Notes under the pieces: model-generated | The model's input: the letters and a program-made list of their open reading frames with translations, nothing else | The model's database searches: none | Told to the model about the DNA's origin: nothing | Assembly (NCBI GenBank): GCA_017448455.1 | Contig: JAFSLL010000205.1 | Coordinates: forward strand, 1-32,114 | Direction of reading: 5' to 3' | DNA: 32,114 bases | Source of the DNA: Oscillospiraceae bacterium | GTDB lineage: Bacteria; Bacillota; Clostridia; Oscillospirales; Oscillospiraceae | In this document: positions 24,608-31,928 of the stretch, piece after piece | How positions within the stretch are numbered: the first letter of the stretch is position 1 | How the letters are laid out: each line of letters opens with the position of its first letter | Position numbers and translations under genes: made by a program

Positions 24608-25408
24608 TTATCTGCAAAAATCCGAAACGCGCTTCAGGAAATCAGGCGCCTCCTCATACAGTCCATGTCCAAAACCGTCGTACATGGTTAGCTCGCAGTC
24701 GGGAATTCTCTCTGCCATTTCTACAGAGGCCTGCCCAGTTACAATTCTATCATCTTTCCCGCCGATCACCAGCGTGGGACATCCAATCTGATCCAGCAGA
24801 TCATAAGTATCATGTGTCACACAAGATGCTGCCTGTATCTGAAAACGTTCAAAGGACTTTGGCTTACCGACGCTTCCGAGCAGCCGATATTCCAGGCGAG
24901 ACTGTTTCAGGCGTTTTTCAGAATAAGAGCGCTCTGCCGTATCCAGCATTATGCCTTTATAATCGTCGCGATCGGACATCCTGATCCATCCGGCGATCAC
25001 ATCCTGCACCGTTGCGTTCGGACGGCTCAGCGTCACGGTCAATACCAGCTTTTCCACTTTGTCCGGGTGATCGATGGCCAGCCACTGCGCGATCATACCG
25101 CCCTGAGACACCCCTACCAGCGCTACGGAAGACAGCCCCAGCGCATCCAGAGCGCTGTTCAGGTCTTCCGCCATGTCCCGTGTCGTCATACCCGGAGCCA
25201 GAATTCTTCGTCTGCTGAACACATACACCGTAAAGTCCTTTGCCAGACTCCGGTACAGAAAAGCGAAAGGCAAAGCCATGCCCTTGACGGTTTTCAATCC
25301 ATCGCCCACGCCGGGGATCATTACGAGGGGTTTGGGGCCATTGCCAAAGCGGATATAATCAACCGTTCCGGTTGGTAAATCAAGAACACAGTTTTTTGCA
25401 TGCAGCAT
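24608..25408 (-). CDS. Alpha/beta hydrolase
   Basis: The protein has 266 residues with no signal peptide. The nucleophile elbow is GVSQGG (about 119-124). The acid is in VIGGKDDRIVTGQASVEMAERI, and the catalytic histidine in YDGFGHGLYEEAPDFLKRV. This is the pattern of esterase/peroxidase/dienelactone-hydrolase-like proteins acting on small substrates. The natural substrate is unknown. GGAGGA lies 5 nt before the ATG, and it has its own promoter just downstream of the VanX-like gene. Confidence 0.88.
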   Translation of the reverse strand: MLHAKNCVLDLPTGTVDYIRFGNGPKPLVMIPGVGDGLKTVKGMALPFAFLYRSLAKDFTVYVFSRRRILAPGMTTRDMAEDLNSALDALGLSSVALVGVSQGGMIAQWLAIDHPDKVEKLVLTVTLSRPNATVQDVIAGWIRMSDRDDYKGIMLDTAERSYSEKRLKQSRLEYRLLGSVGKPKSFERFQIQAASCVTHDTYDLLDQIGCPTLVIGGKDDRIVTGQASVEMAERIPDCELTMYDGFGHGLYEEAPDFLKRVSDFCR

Positions 25409-25501
25409 AGTCTTCCTCCGATCCTCATCACCATATGAACGGAATTAATTCTGGATGGGCGTCGATCGCCGCCAATGATGGCAGTGTGAGTGCCGTAGTA
25501 T

Positions 25502-25530
25502 ATATTACAATCGGGATTTTATCGACTCAA
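25502..25530 (-). promoter_or_regulatory. Sigma-A promoter of the alpha/beta hydrolase gene
   Basis: On the minus strand TTGAGT (25525-25530) and TAATAT (25502-25507) are 17 bp apart, giving a leader of about 90 nt. It lies just past the stop of the VanX-like gene. Confidence 0.7.
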
Positions 25531-25536
25531 CCCGGT

Positions 25537-26292
25537 TTACGCAGCATTATCCAACTGACCCAAAAGAGAATCGCTGTTGATTGGGAAAGTAAAGTAGGTA
25601 TCAGGGTAGGGTTCATTATCCAGCGTGAAGTGCCACCATTCTTCCGCCAGGGGCCGGAAGCCGTGTTTCATCATAACCTCACGCAAAAGCATACGCATGG
25701 CATACTGTTCTTCCGTGATACCCGTATAATCCGGATGGCTGAGTTCTCCAAAGAAGTCAAATGTTCCGCCCATGTCCACCTCACGCTCTGTGTTCATATC
25801 GAAAAGCGTCAGGTCAAACGTGCTGCCGCGGCTGTGACCTGAGTGTTCCGCAATATAGCCCTGGGGGAAGAGAACGTCCTTATCCAGATCCGGGTAGAAG
25901 TATTCCTTCATGCGGGTATCCTCTGTATCCAGAGCCCAGTTCATGAAATGCGTTACAGCCATCTGTGGACGATAAGCATCAAATATCTTCAGACGATATC
26001 CTTTCCCCATGAGCTCGTCGCTGACCTCTCTCAGTGCAGCGGCCGCCTCAGATGTCAGCATTGCCAGCGGCTCTTCATATCCGTCGATCCGATCTCCCAC
26101 GAAATTATACGTGGAATAGTATCGAATCTCCAGAATGGCATCGGGCACGGCTTCACTCAGCAGGACAAAGTCCGAAGCGTCATCCGAGAAAACGATATCT
26201 GCTTCCTGTTCAGCAAACCAGGCAGCTGTGCGGGCAGCCACGTTTTCTTTCAGATTCGTGAAAAAGAACATAAGCTGAATGGCATTCTTCAT
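25537..26292 (-). CDS. D-Ala-D-Ala dipeptidase, VanX-like (M15D)
   Basis: The protein has 251 residues. The zinc dipeptidase residues are in place: Arg108 (AYRPQ), His153 and Asp160 (SGHSRGSTFDLTL), Glu218 and His221 (EWWHF). The spacings (45, 7 and 3) equal those of VanX Arg71, His116, Asp123, Glu181 and His184, an offset of 37 residues. The first 37 residues are therefore extra. They begin MKNAIQL, which resembles the start of AbiEii toxins. Such dipeptidases hydrolyse D-Ala-D-Ala in cell-wall turnover or, in van clusters, in glycopeptide resistance; no other van gene is here. GGAGG precedes the ATG, which overlaps the AbiEi stop by 4 nt. Confidence 0.87.
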   Translation of the reverse strand: MKNAIQLMFFFTNLKENVAARTAAWFAEQEADIVFSDDASDFVLLSEAVPDAILEIRYYSTYNFVGDRIDGYEEPLAMLTSEAAAALREVSDELMGKGYRLKIFDAYRPQMAVTHFMNWALDTEDTRMKEYFYPDLDKDVLFPQGYIAEHSGHSRGSTFDLTLFDMNTEREVDMGGTFDFFGELSHPDYTGITEEQYAMRMLLREVMMKHGFRPLAEEWWHFTLDNEPYPDTYFTFPINSDSLLGQLDNAA

Positions 26293-26882
26293 AGCAGCAC
26301 CTCCAGATAAGATCTCAGCTTTTCCTCTACTTTGAGAATCCCCGCATACTCTGACAGTAAAGGAATGTTTTTTTCCTTCCTTGAAGCATATCGCTTAAAA
26401 GCATCTGTGACGATCTGTACGTCCGTATGATTTCTAGGTTTTAATATATCGCACAGTGTCCGCTCGGCACAGTAACCTCTGACAGCATTCCCTCCCGGCG
26501 TTATCAGTTCTGTTAATCCCAGGCTGTAATAAGGTTCCTTTGCCCCGCTACAAAGGATGCCGTCCCGTTTCGGGTTTGATAAGTTATAAGTAGATGGGAA
26601 TACCATACGGAATTTCAGCGGAGTCCTGTCCGTCAGGTCACAAAGAAACAAAGCCGTATCAAGGGCATAGATTCCCCTTTTATACCGGCTTTGAACGCTG
26701 ACAAATTCATCTTCCCAGCTTTCCGGAAGTGTGTAAACCCCGCGGGAAGTGCGTTCAAGCCTGCCTGTATCCGACAAATATTTAAGGCTGCCTCGGGAAA
26801 AGCCGGCTTCTACAACCATAGCCGTTGTGACCACACCGTTATTCTGTTTTGCCAATTCCATAATCTGTTTAGAATCTGTCAT
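26289..26882 (-). CDS. AbiEi-type antitoxin (type IV toxin-antitoxin), orphan
   Basis: The protein has 197 residues. The N-terminal winged helix (MELAKQNNGVVTTAMVVEAGFSRGSLKYLSDTGRLERTSRGVYTLP) is followed by the antitoxin C-terminal domain, with ALDTALFLCDLTDRTP, MVFPSTYNLSN and the YCAERTLCDILKPRNHTD segment. In AbiE systems AbiEi represses its own promoter and counteracts the nucleotidyltransferase toxin AbiEii, whose gene overlaps its stop. Here that position is taken by a VanX-like gene and no AbiEii is found in the window. GGAGGTGA 5 nt before the ATG is an excellent ribosome binding site. Confidence 0.87.
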   Translation of the reverse strand: MTDSKQIMELAKQNNGVVTTAMVVEAGFSRGSLKYLSDTGRLERTSRGVYTLPESWEDEFVSVQSRYKRGIYALDTALFLCDLTDRTPLKFRMVFPSTYNLSNPKRDGILCSGAKEPYYSLGLTELITPGGNAVRGYCAERTLCDILKPRNHTDVQIVTDAFKRYASRKEKNIPLLSEYAGILKVEEKLRSYLEVLL

Positions 26883-26921
26883 GCAGTCACCTCCATCTAT
26901 GTTTTTACTTTCTTGCTTGAT

Positions 26922-26950
26922 ATTATAGTGTGTACAAGCATAAAAGTCAA
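26922..26950 (-). promoter_or_regulatory. Sigma-A promoter of abiEi
   Basis: On the minus strand TTGACT (26945-26950) and TATAAT (26922-26927) are spaced by 17 bp, the most consensus-like promoter in the window. It is 40 nt upstream of the AbiEi ATG and would also drive the VanX-like gene. Confidence 0.82.
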
Positions 26951-26980
26951 CAAAAATAACCCCAACCTTTGCAAGTTGGG
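26951..26980 (-). terminator. Terminator after the minus-strand recombinase tail
   Basis: CCCAAC and GTTGGG (26975-26980 with 26961-26966) form a 6-bp stem, extendable with a one-base bulge. On the minus strand it is followed by GTTATTTTTG. It lies just past the recombinase stop and just before the abiEi promoter. Confidence 0.6.
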
Positions 26981-27008
26981 ATTAAAATTCGAAATAATAT
27001 AGGGAGCC

Positions 27009-27219
27009 TTATGCATCCACCTCAATCTGCAGTCCTGATTTAAACTCGACTGTCATCTTCTCATCGTAAACCGTGATCTTCTCGATCTGTTTATCGCTGT
27101 TTCCGGGCTTTAGAAGTTCAGCCTGCCGGAGTTTTATCTCTTTATCGATTTCCTCGACCTTGCCGCTTATGTCCTCTCCGAGGATGGATCTTATGTTTTC
27201 CTTCAGGATCGGCAGGAAC
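27009..27219 (-). pseudogene. C-terminal remnant of a large serine recombinase (minus strand)
   Basis: Read on the minus strand from about 27219, the frame gives RFLPILKENIRSIL, GKVEEIDKEIKLRQAELLK, then IEKITVYDEKMTVEFKSGLQIEVDA and stop. This is the end of a large serine recombinase. The segment that normally separates the RQAELLK helix from the KITVYDEK strand is missing, so the fragment also carries an internal deletion. It is too short for the track of longer reading frames and has no start. Its 5' end abuts another recombinase tail on the opposite strand. Confidence 0.7.
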
Positions 27220-27222
27220 CTG

Positions 27223-27891
27223 GCTCAGGAGGAGCTTGCGCGGAGACGGCTGGTGCATACCACCGAGAATGGCAAGCGGCGCTGCTACTCCTGTAATCAT
27301 TGCTTTGCGCAGATGGTTTTCTGCGGTGACTGCGGTGAATTCTTCCGGCGCGTCCACTGGAACAACCGTAGCTGCAAATCCATTGTCTGGCGTTGCTGCA
27401 GCCGATTGGAGTCTACCGGCAACGTCTGCCATGCACGAACGGTCAATGAAGAACTCCTGAAAGAAGTGGTTCTTCAGCCCATCAACCAGGTGCTCTGTCA
27501 AAAGGACGATTTTCTGCAGGCCCTTCAAACCAACATCGCCACGGTGGTCAAACAGGGTGATACCCTATCGCCGGAAGTCATCGACGAGCGCCTCTGGGAG
27601 CTGCAGAAGGAGCTCGTGAAAAAGGCCAATCAGAAGGCTGACTATGACGCCATCGCTGATGAATTTCTCCGGCTCCGGGACATGCGAAAGCAGGCCGAAG
27701 TCGACAGCGTGGTCAAGGACGAACAGATGCGCCTGATCCAAGACCTGCAGGATTTCATCAAGAGCCAGCCCACCACGATCACAGAGTTTGACGAGACGCT
27801 GGTCAAACGCCTGATCACGAAGATCACGGTTTTCGAGGATCACTTCACCCTAGCCTTCAAATCCGGAGTCATCATCGAAAACGAGGCATAA
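27223..27891 (+). pseudogene. C-terminal half of a large serine recombinase (plus strand)
   Basis: From about 27223 the frame reads AQEELARRR, then a zinc beta-ribbon (CYSCNHCF, VFCGDCGEFFRRVHWN, IVWRCCSR...CHARTV), a long coiled-coil helix (about 130-215 of the open frame), and the C-terminal FDETLVKRLITKITVFEDHFTLAFKSGVIIENEA. These are the DNA-binding and coiled-coil parts of TndX/phiC31-type integrases. The N-terminal catalytic resolvase domain with its serine is absent. The frame stays open upstream to 27073, but that part is the antisense of the other recombinase tail and is not protein-like. It is a remnant of a lost mobile element. Confidence 0.82.
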
Positions 27892-27894
27892 AGC

Positions 27895-27934
27895 AAGGCT
27901 CCTTCACCGCCGCTGATGGCAGTGGGGGAGCCTT
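27895..27934 (+). terminator. Hairpin after the plus-strand recombinase tail
   Basis: An 8-bp outer stem AAGGCTCC/GGAGCCTT (27895-27902 with 27927-27934) begins 4 nt after the recombinase stop. The T-run is poor. The GGCTCC element also follows the stop of the minus-strand tail at about 27001-27008, so the two genes share their 3' flank. Confidence 0.45.
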
Positions 27935-27979
27935 GGTGGTGTCTCTATTATCGTTATTTCCTCTATCACATCTTGTCAT

Positions 27980-28017
27980 AGGAGCCATCACGTCGCTAAG
28001 ACACATCGGCTCCTTTA
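27980..28017 (+). terminator. Second hairpin before the MFS gene end
   Basis: A 7-bp stem AGGAGCC/GGCTCCT (27980-27986 with 28008-28014) is followed by TTATATT. It may end transcripts from the left; on the minus strand it lacks a T-run after the MFS stop. Confidence 0.4.
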
Positions 28018-28019
28018 TA

Positions 28020-29300
28020 TTACTCTTCTTTATACCGGTATTGCTTCAGTTTTCTTCCTGAAACAAGGCACAGAACGGTTCCTGCCACCCCGAGCAGGAA
28101 CATCATAAGTGCTGCACCAGAACCCTTTCCGCTGCCAAACAGCATAGTCAGCCATTGTCCCGATCGAATGGATGCCATAAACGGCTCACAGACATAATCT
28201 ACCATAAACCCGCCCAGAGCAAGGCCAATGGGTATCGTGAAAAACTGCAGCGTGTTGCGACATGCATACACTCTTCCCTGCAATTCAACCGGGATCGTAT
28301 TACGCATGATCACATTCTGGTTGGCACTCATCACTGGAACAAATAACCATCCCAGCACTTGTCCGATACACCATATGAGCGGATTTCTGGAAAAGGCAAG
28401 AAGGAAGTTTTCAGTCCCAAGCGAGAAGAGCATCGTCAGGTAAATTGCCATGACCCGATCCTTCGGTTTTGGCATGCCTGTTGCGATCAGACTTCCCATT
28501 ACCATCGCAATTCCTGAGCAGGATGTCACGATCCCAAGCATGCTGTTTCCGCTTCTGGGAATGACCAGGGCAGGCAGCACTGCATCAAAGGCTGATGCGA
28601 TCAGATTGACGCCCGACATGAAAAGGATCACACACAGAACCAGGGGATTTCCTTTAAGAAACTCCAAGCCCTCCTTTGCCATCTCCAGCATGTTTTTTTC
28701 TCCTGTAGAATCCACAGGAATATCCGGAAGGAAGATAAAAAACAGTAGGCTCAGAAAAGCAATTCCGAAAGTGGTCAGATCAACTATCATTACTGCGTCC
28801 AGACCGAGGTTCCCATACACTGCAGACGCGATCAGCGGATTTCCAATGGATATCAGGGAGCGTGAAAGCGACTGCAGCCCGCTTGTTCTTTGATACTGCT
28901 CCTTTGGTACAATCAGCGTATAGGCGACTTCTGAAGCCGGCTGCTGGACAGTATTCATCAGCCCGGAAAAAGCATTGATCGCATACAGGTGCCATATCGA
29001 AAGCGCATCTGTCTTGTACAGTATAAAAACCAGGATCGTGGTAAATGCCGCCAGCGCGTCACACGTAAGCATGGTGTTCTTCTTGTCGTACCGGTCTGAG
29101 ATCGCTCCGGCAAAAATACTCATGATCACATACGGCGCATAGGTACATATCGTAAGTGCCGCCGTGCTGAGTGCTGATCCGGTCTGCTCATACAGCCACA
29201 ATGTCAGCGCAAAACCGGTCATCGCGCTTCCCAGCTGCGACAGACTCTGTGTACTCCAGAGTATATAAAACTCCTTTGGTCCTCTATTTCTATTTTTCAT
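28020..29300 (-). CDS. MFS transporter, macrolide-efflux-like
   Basis: The protein has 426 residues with about 12 membrane helices. The N-terminus (KEFYILWSTQSLSQLGSAMTGFALTLWLYEQTGSALSTA) and the loop AGAISDRYDKKNTMLTCDAL (motif A, between helices 2 and 3) are those of the Mef/MFS_3 drug-efflux group. The C-terminal half includes PVMSANQNVIMRNTIPVELQGRVYACRNTLQFFTIPIG, also typical of that group. It probably exports a drug or natural product by proton antiport. AAGGAG lies 8 nt before the ATG. The leader contains a short peptide gene and competing RNA stems, suggesting antibiotic-dependent control. The real substrate is unproven. Confidence 0.88.
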   Translation of the reverse strand: MKNRNRGPKEFYILWSTQSLSQLGSAMTGFALTLWLYEQTGSALSTAALTICTYAPYVIMSIFAGAISDRYDKKNTMLTCDALAAFTTILVFILYKTDALSIWHLYAINAFSGLMNTVQQPASEVAYTLIVPKEQYQRTSGLQSLSRSLISIGNPLIASAVYGNLGLDAVMIVDLTTFGIAFLSLLFFIFLPDIPVDSTGEKNMLEMAKEGLEFLKGNPLVLCVILFMSGVNLIASAFDAVLPALVIPRSGNSMLGIVTSCSGIAMVMGSLIATGMPKPKDRVMAIYLTMLFSLGTENFLLAFSRNPLIWCIGQVLGWLFVPVMSANQNVIMRNTIPVELQGRVYACRNTLQFFTIPIGLALGGFMVDYVCEPFMASIRSGQWLTMLFGSGKGSGAALMMFLLGVAGTVLCLVSGRKLKQYRYKEE

Positions 29301-29303
29301 TGT

Positions 29304-29393
29304 CTTTGCTCCTTATCGTTTATTCTTCTGATATAAGAGCAAAGCCTGAGGAATTCATTTCCTCCACACAGTCTCCTCAGGCTCTGCGTGGAG
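29304..29393 (-). promoter_or_regulatory. Candidate translational attenuator before the MFS pump
   Basis: Five arms can pair in mutually exclusive ways on the minus-strand transcript. Arm A (29384-29393) pairs with C (29362-29371), 10 bp with one G-U. Arm B (29374-29387) pairs with D (29339-29352), 14 bp with one G-U. Arm D' (29333-29344) pairs with E (29304-29316), 12 bp with one bulge, and E contains the AAGGAG of the MFS gene. A overlaps B, and D overlaps D'. A:C leaves D' free to hide the ribosome binding site, whereas B:D exposes it. Arm A lies within the leader peptide codons. Confidence 0.72.
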
Positions 29394-29415
29394 CAAAAAC
29401 AATGCAAAGAATCAT
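29377..29415 (-). CDS. Leader peptide MILCIVFAPRRA
   Basis: This 12-codon frame is preceded by GAGGAG 8 nt before its ATG and ends in TGA inside attenuator arm B. Its codons 8-11 overlap arm A. Position, ribosome binding site and overlap match the leader peptides of erm, msr and mef resistance genes, in which a drug-stalled ribosome remodels the RNA. The sequence does not match a leader I know, so the inducer is undetermined. It is too short to be found by ordinary gene calling. Confidence 0.65.
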   Translation of the reverse strand: MILCIVFAPRRA

Positions 29416-29453
29416 TTTCTCATCTCCTCGAATCATTTGAATCTATTGCCATA

Positions 29454-30005
29454 CTATCGTTCTGACCTTAGCAAGGCATACCAGCTTGCATCACAGATAC
29501 CCTGGTTGTTTCTATCTGAGCTTCGCAAAGTGCCTTCATATTTCATACCGCACTTTTTCATGACCATACCGGAATGCGGATTCCTGGGATCATGACGGCT
29601 TTCAATACGGTTCGCTCCAACCTTATCAAAAAAGAAGTCCATTGTAGCTTTCAGGGCCTCCGACATGATTCCCTGATGCCACCAGGTTTTTCCGAGGCAG
29701 TAGCCGATATGAACCATATCGATGTCATCATTTATTTGCACTGCATAAATACTTCCGACCGGATCGCTTCCATGTTCTTTCAGGACAATTGCCCACTGAT
29801 AAAAACAATCCTTTGAATAGTATGAGATCCAGTCTTCCAATACTGCCTTACTGACACCGATATCGGTATGTGCAGGCCATGTCAGATATTTTGTAACATT
29901 GGGATCAGAAGCCCAGTTTCTGAACATTGCTTCCGCATCATCGGTTTCAAATTTTCTCAGAATCAATCTGTCTGTTTCCAATAGTTGAGTACCACAGTGT
30001 CGCAT
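29454..30005 (-). CDS. GNAT acetyltransferase, RimJ/RimL type
   Basis: The protein has 183 residues. LLETDRLILRKFETDDAEAMFRNWASDPNVTKYLTW is the N-terminal motif, and IGYCLGKTWWHQGIMSEALKATMDFFFDKVGANRIESRHDPRNPHSGMVMKKCGMKYEGTLR contains the acetyl-CoA loop and the NxxS/GMVMKKCGM helix. GGAG 8 nt before the ATG at 30005 is preferred to a longer in-frame start at 30050, which would overlap the upstream gene. It acetylates an unknown amine; ribosomal-protein or small-molecule substrates are both possible. Confidence 0.88.
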   Translation of the reverse strand: MRHCGTQLLETDRLILRKFETDDAEAMFRNWASDPNVTKYLTWPAHTDIGVSKAVLEDWISYYSKDCFYQWAIVLKEHGSDPVGSIYAVQINDDIDMVHIGYCLGKTWWHQGIMSEALKATMDFFFDKVGANRIESRHDPRNPHSGMVMKKCGMKYEGTLRSSDRNNQGICDASWYALLRSER

Positions 30006-30018
30006 TTTTAATCTCCTG

Positions 30019-30351
30019 TCATAACCCCAGATTTCGCCGGGCTTCCTCATTGTTCTTAAGGATCATCCCTGCCTTCTCACAAGTCATAACCTCCAAGCAG
30101 CTGCCGCAGGTTTCAACCCTTTTGCTGGAAGCGCACCGGCGGATCGGGCAGAGTGATTCACAGTACGGAGTTTTCACACCGTCGATCCGGCATCCAACGC
30201 AATTGATCATCTCCGGTGTAATCTCCACGCCGTTCAGTTCCGACCAGAGTTTTGCAACCTTTTTCCGCAGCGTGTCGTCGTTATTCATCGTAGCCATCCG
30301 GGCTTCGCAGGTTTCACAGTTAAGGCCACAATAGGCAATGAATTCTTTCAT
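30019..30351 (-). CDS. DUF3795 cysteine-rich protein
   Basis: The protein has 110 residues. FIAYCGLNCETCEARMAT at the N-terminus, CVGCRIDG and CESLCPIRRCASSKRVETCGSCLEVMTCEK later are characteristic of the DUF3795 family, whose cysteines probably bind metal or an iron-sulfur cluster. The function is unknown. An ATG 6 nt upstream (30357) is in frame, but the GGAGG there is only about 3 nt away, whereas it is 9 nt from the ATG at 30351. It follows the flavoprotein gene directly, which suggests a shared redox role. Confidence 0.8.
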   Translation of the reverse strand: MKEFIAYCGLNCETCEARMATMNNDDTLRKKVAKLWSELNGVEITPEMINCVGCRIDGVKTPYCESLCPIRRCASSKRVETCGSCLEVMTCEKAGMILKNNEEARRNLGL

Positions 30352-30353
30352 TT

Positions 30354-31037
30354 TCATACTCCTCCGTTCACAATTGCGGCGTACTGCTCCTCCGGAATCA
30401 TGGGGGTGCCGATCTCTGCCAGCAGTGATTCATTGATCTCGCCTGTCTCGGCATATTGCCTTCCGGCCTGTTTCACAAGCGCCAGCCGCGGTTCAGTCAC
30501 AGCAGCCGCCTCCGGCGCGTTGAACATGGGGCTTTCCGGGACGGTGATGATGGTATGGCTGCCCGGAAAACATAGTTTGAACCCCGCCACTGCAGGCTCG
30601 AAGTTGTGCCTGCTGTTGGGGAATCCGCAGCCGCAGATCATCAGATAACGCAAATGGGAAAAGTCCGCCTGACCGACATGCTCGTACCGATCGCCGACCT
30701 TCTGCATTGCCATGCTGCTGAGGGGAAGTGTCCGATCCAGCAGAGCCTTCAGCGGGGCGGGCATCCCGTAGCAGTATAAGGGAAAGCTCCAGATCAGCAG
30801 ATCGCTTGTCAGGATCTCCTCCAGTATCTCCCGCATATCGTCATCATGGACACAGGTCCCGCCGTTTCTCATGCAGGAAAAACAGCCGGTACAGAATTCG
30901 ATGTGTTTGTCGATCACTTGGATGATATGTATATCATGTTTAGTTGCTTCGTTCATCCCCTCCAGAAAGGCTCGCGTGATGTGCATGGTGTCGCTGTGCT
31001 CTCGCTTGGGGCTGCCGTTCAAAACAAGTATCTTCAT
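30354..31037 (-). CDS. NADPH-dependent FMN reductase / flavodoxin-like protein
   Basis: The protein has 227 residues. MKILVLNGSPKREHSDTMHITRAFLEG is the FMN-phosphate loop, and FCTGCFSCMRNGGTCVHDDDM carries the cysteines seen in iron-sulfur-flavoprotein-like members. LIWSFPLYCYGMPAPLKALLDRTLPL is the second flavin loop. GGAGG 7 nt before the ATG at 31037 decides against a longer in-frame start at 31058. It is next to the DUF3795 gene with no real gap, so the two probably form one operon. The substrate is unknown. Confidence 0.87.
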   Translation of the reverse strand: MKILVLNGSPKREHSDTMHITRAFLEGMNEATKHDIHIIQVIDKHIEFCTGCFSCMRNGGTCVHDDDMREILEEILTSDLLIWSFPLYCYGMPAPLKALLDRTLPLSSMAMQKVGDRYEHVGQADFSHLRYLMICGCGFPNSRHNFEPAVAGFKLCFPGSHTIITVPESPMFNAPEAAAVTEPRLALVKQAGRQYAETGEINESLLAEIGTPMIPEEQYAAIVNGGV

Positions 31038-31061
31038 TGACTTTCCTCCAAAAAGCATTTT

Positions 31062-31271
31062 CTATTTCACAGCCCATCTGATAAGCATTCCGCCGGCCAA
31101 TGCGAATACTGCTCCCAATACCCTCATGAGCACCGCATAGCCTTTCGAAGGCTGGCTGCTGTCTTTCGTTTTCCATTTTTCCGTAAGTGCCCACAACCTT
31201 GCCGGCGGCACTGCCACCAGACTCAATCCGATAACACCCAGGATGATGCCGGCAACAAGTTCCTGCTTCAT
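31062..31271 (-). CDS. Small two-helix membrane protein (DUF6199-like)
   Basis: The protein has 69 residues. The N-terminal hydrophobic segment AGIILGVIGLSLVAVPPARLW is followed by a polar loop TEKWKTKDSSQPSKGY and a second helix VLMRVLGAVFALAGGMLIRWAV. The P-x-x-x-W-x-x-T-E-K-W-K pattern resembles small proteins annotated as DUF6199; the function is unknown. It starts just after the hydrolase stop, with GGGAGG a little upstream. Confidence 0.7.
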   Translation of the reverse strand: MKQELVAGIILGVIGLSLVAVPPARLWALTEKWKTKDSSQPSKGYAVLMRVLGAVFALAGGMLIRWAVK

Positions 31272-31272
31272 A

Positions 31273-31884
31273 TCACGCCTGCCTCCCTTTTATGATCCAG
31301 TTATCCAGAAATCGCATCTGCTCTTCCGTATGGAACCAGTGCTCGCCCTCTTCCATCACGGTCAATTCAGCGCCATGAGTCTTTGCAAACGCAGCGATCG
31401 TTTCATAGGATGTCAGGTTATCCTGGCTGCCATACAGAATCCTGGTCGGAACAGTCCAGCAGACAGGGTGCTCACGGACATAACACAGGTAATTCAAGGA
31501 CAGGTCTTCACCAAACGTAGTGGGGATCACGCCTTTCTCTTCCAGCTCCTTCTCCGTGACGCCAGCCCAAGACATCATGTTAAGAATCAGCTGCTCCATA
31601 TCAACCACGGGAGAAATGAAGTATGCACAGCGGATCATCGTATTGATACCTGCGTTCATGCTGAAAAATGCGCCTATGCTATTGGCGATCAGGGTGATGC
31701 TGTCATATTCGTCATTCAGCTTTGTGACCGCCTCCCGGATTTTCTTCCCGGTTTCCCATGGTGTAAAGGTCTGATAATCCAATCCAATAACTTCACATTC
31801 AGGAAACAGCGGCTTGTAGTGTTCACTCTCCCCGGCGCAGCCGCCCTTGCCGTGGATATACAATACCACCTCATTTATATGCAT
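31273..31884 (-). CDS. Alpha/beta hydrolase, short form
   Basis: The protein has 203 residues. LYIHGKGGCAGESEHY is the oxyanion region, LIANSIGAFFS the nucleophile elbow (Asn replaces the first Gly of the usual GxSxG), RILYGSQDNLTSYETIAAF holds the acid, and MEEGEHWFHTEEQ the histidine. It is a compact serine hydrolase without a clear cap domain. The substrate is unknown. GGAGG lies 13 nt before the ATG, longer than optimal. Confidence 0.85.
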   Translation of the reverse strand: MHINEVVLYIHGKGGCAGESEHYKPLFPECEVIGLDYQTFTPWETGKKIREAVTKLNDEYDSITLIANSIGAFFSMNAGINTMIRCAYFISPVVDMEQLILNMMSWAGVTEKELEEKGVIPTTFGEDLSLNYLCYVREHPVCWTVPTRILYGSQDNLTSYETIAAFAKTHGAELTVMEEGEHWFHTEEQMRFLDNWIIKGRQA

Positions 31885-31928
31885 AATGATCCCATTTACC
31901 TCCAGATCTTTTCCTCTCGTTCTTCTAT

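Noticed and set aside
25537-26292. Glycopeptide-resistance cluster
   Set aside because: Only the dipeptidase is present; vanH, ligase, vanR and vanS are absent.
27009-27934. Integrated prophage or conjugative element
   Set aside because: Only recombinase tails remain; no structural, relaxase or replication gene and no attachment-site pair is visible.
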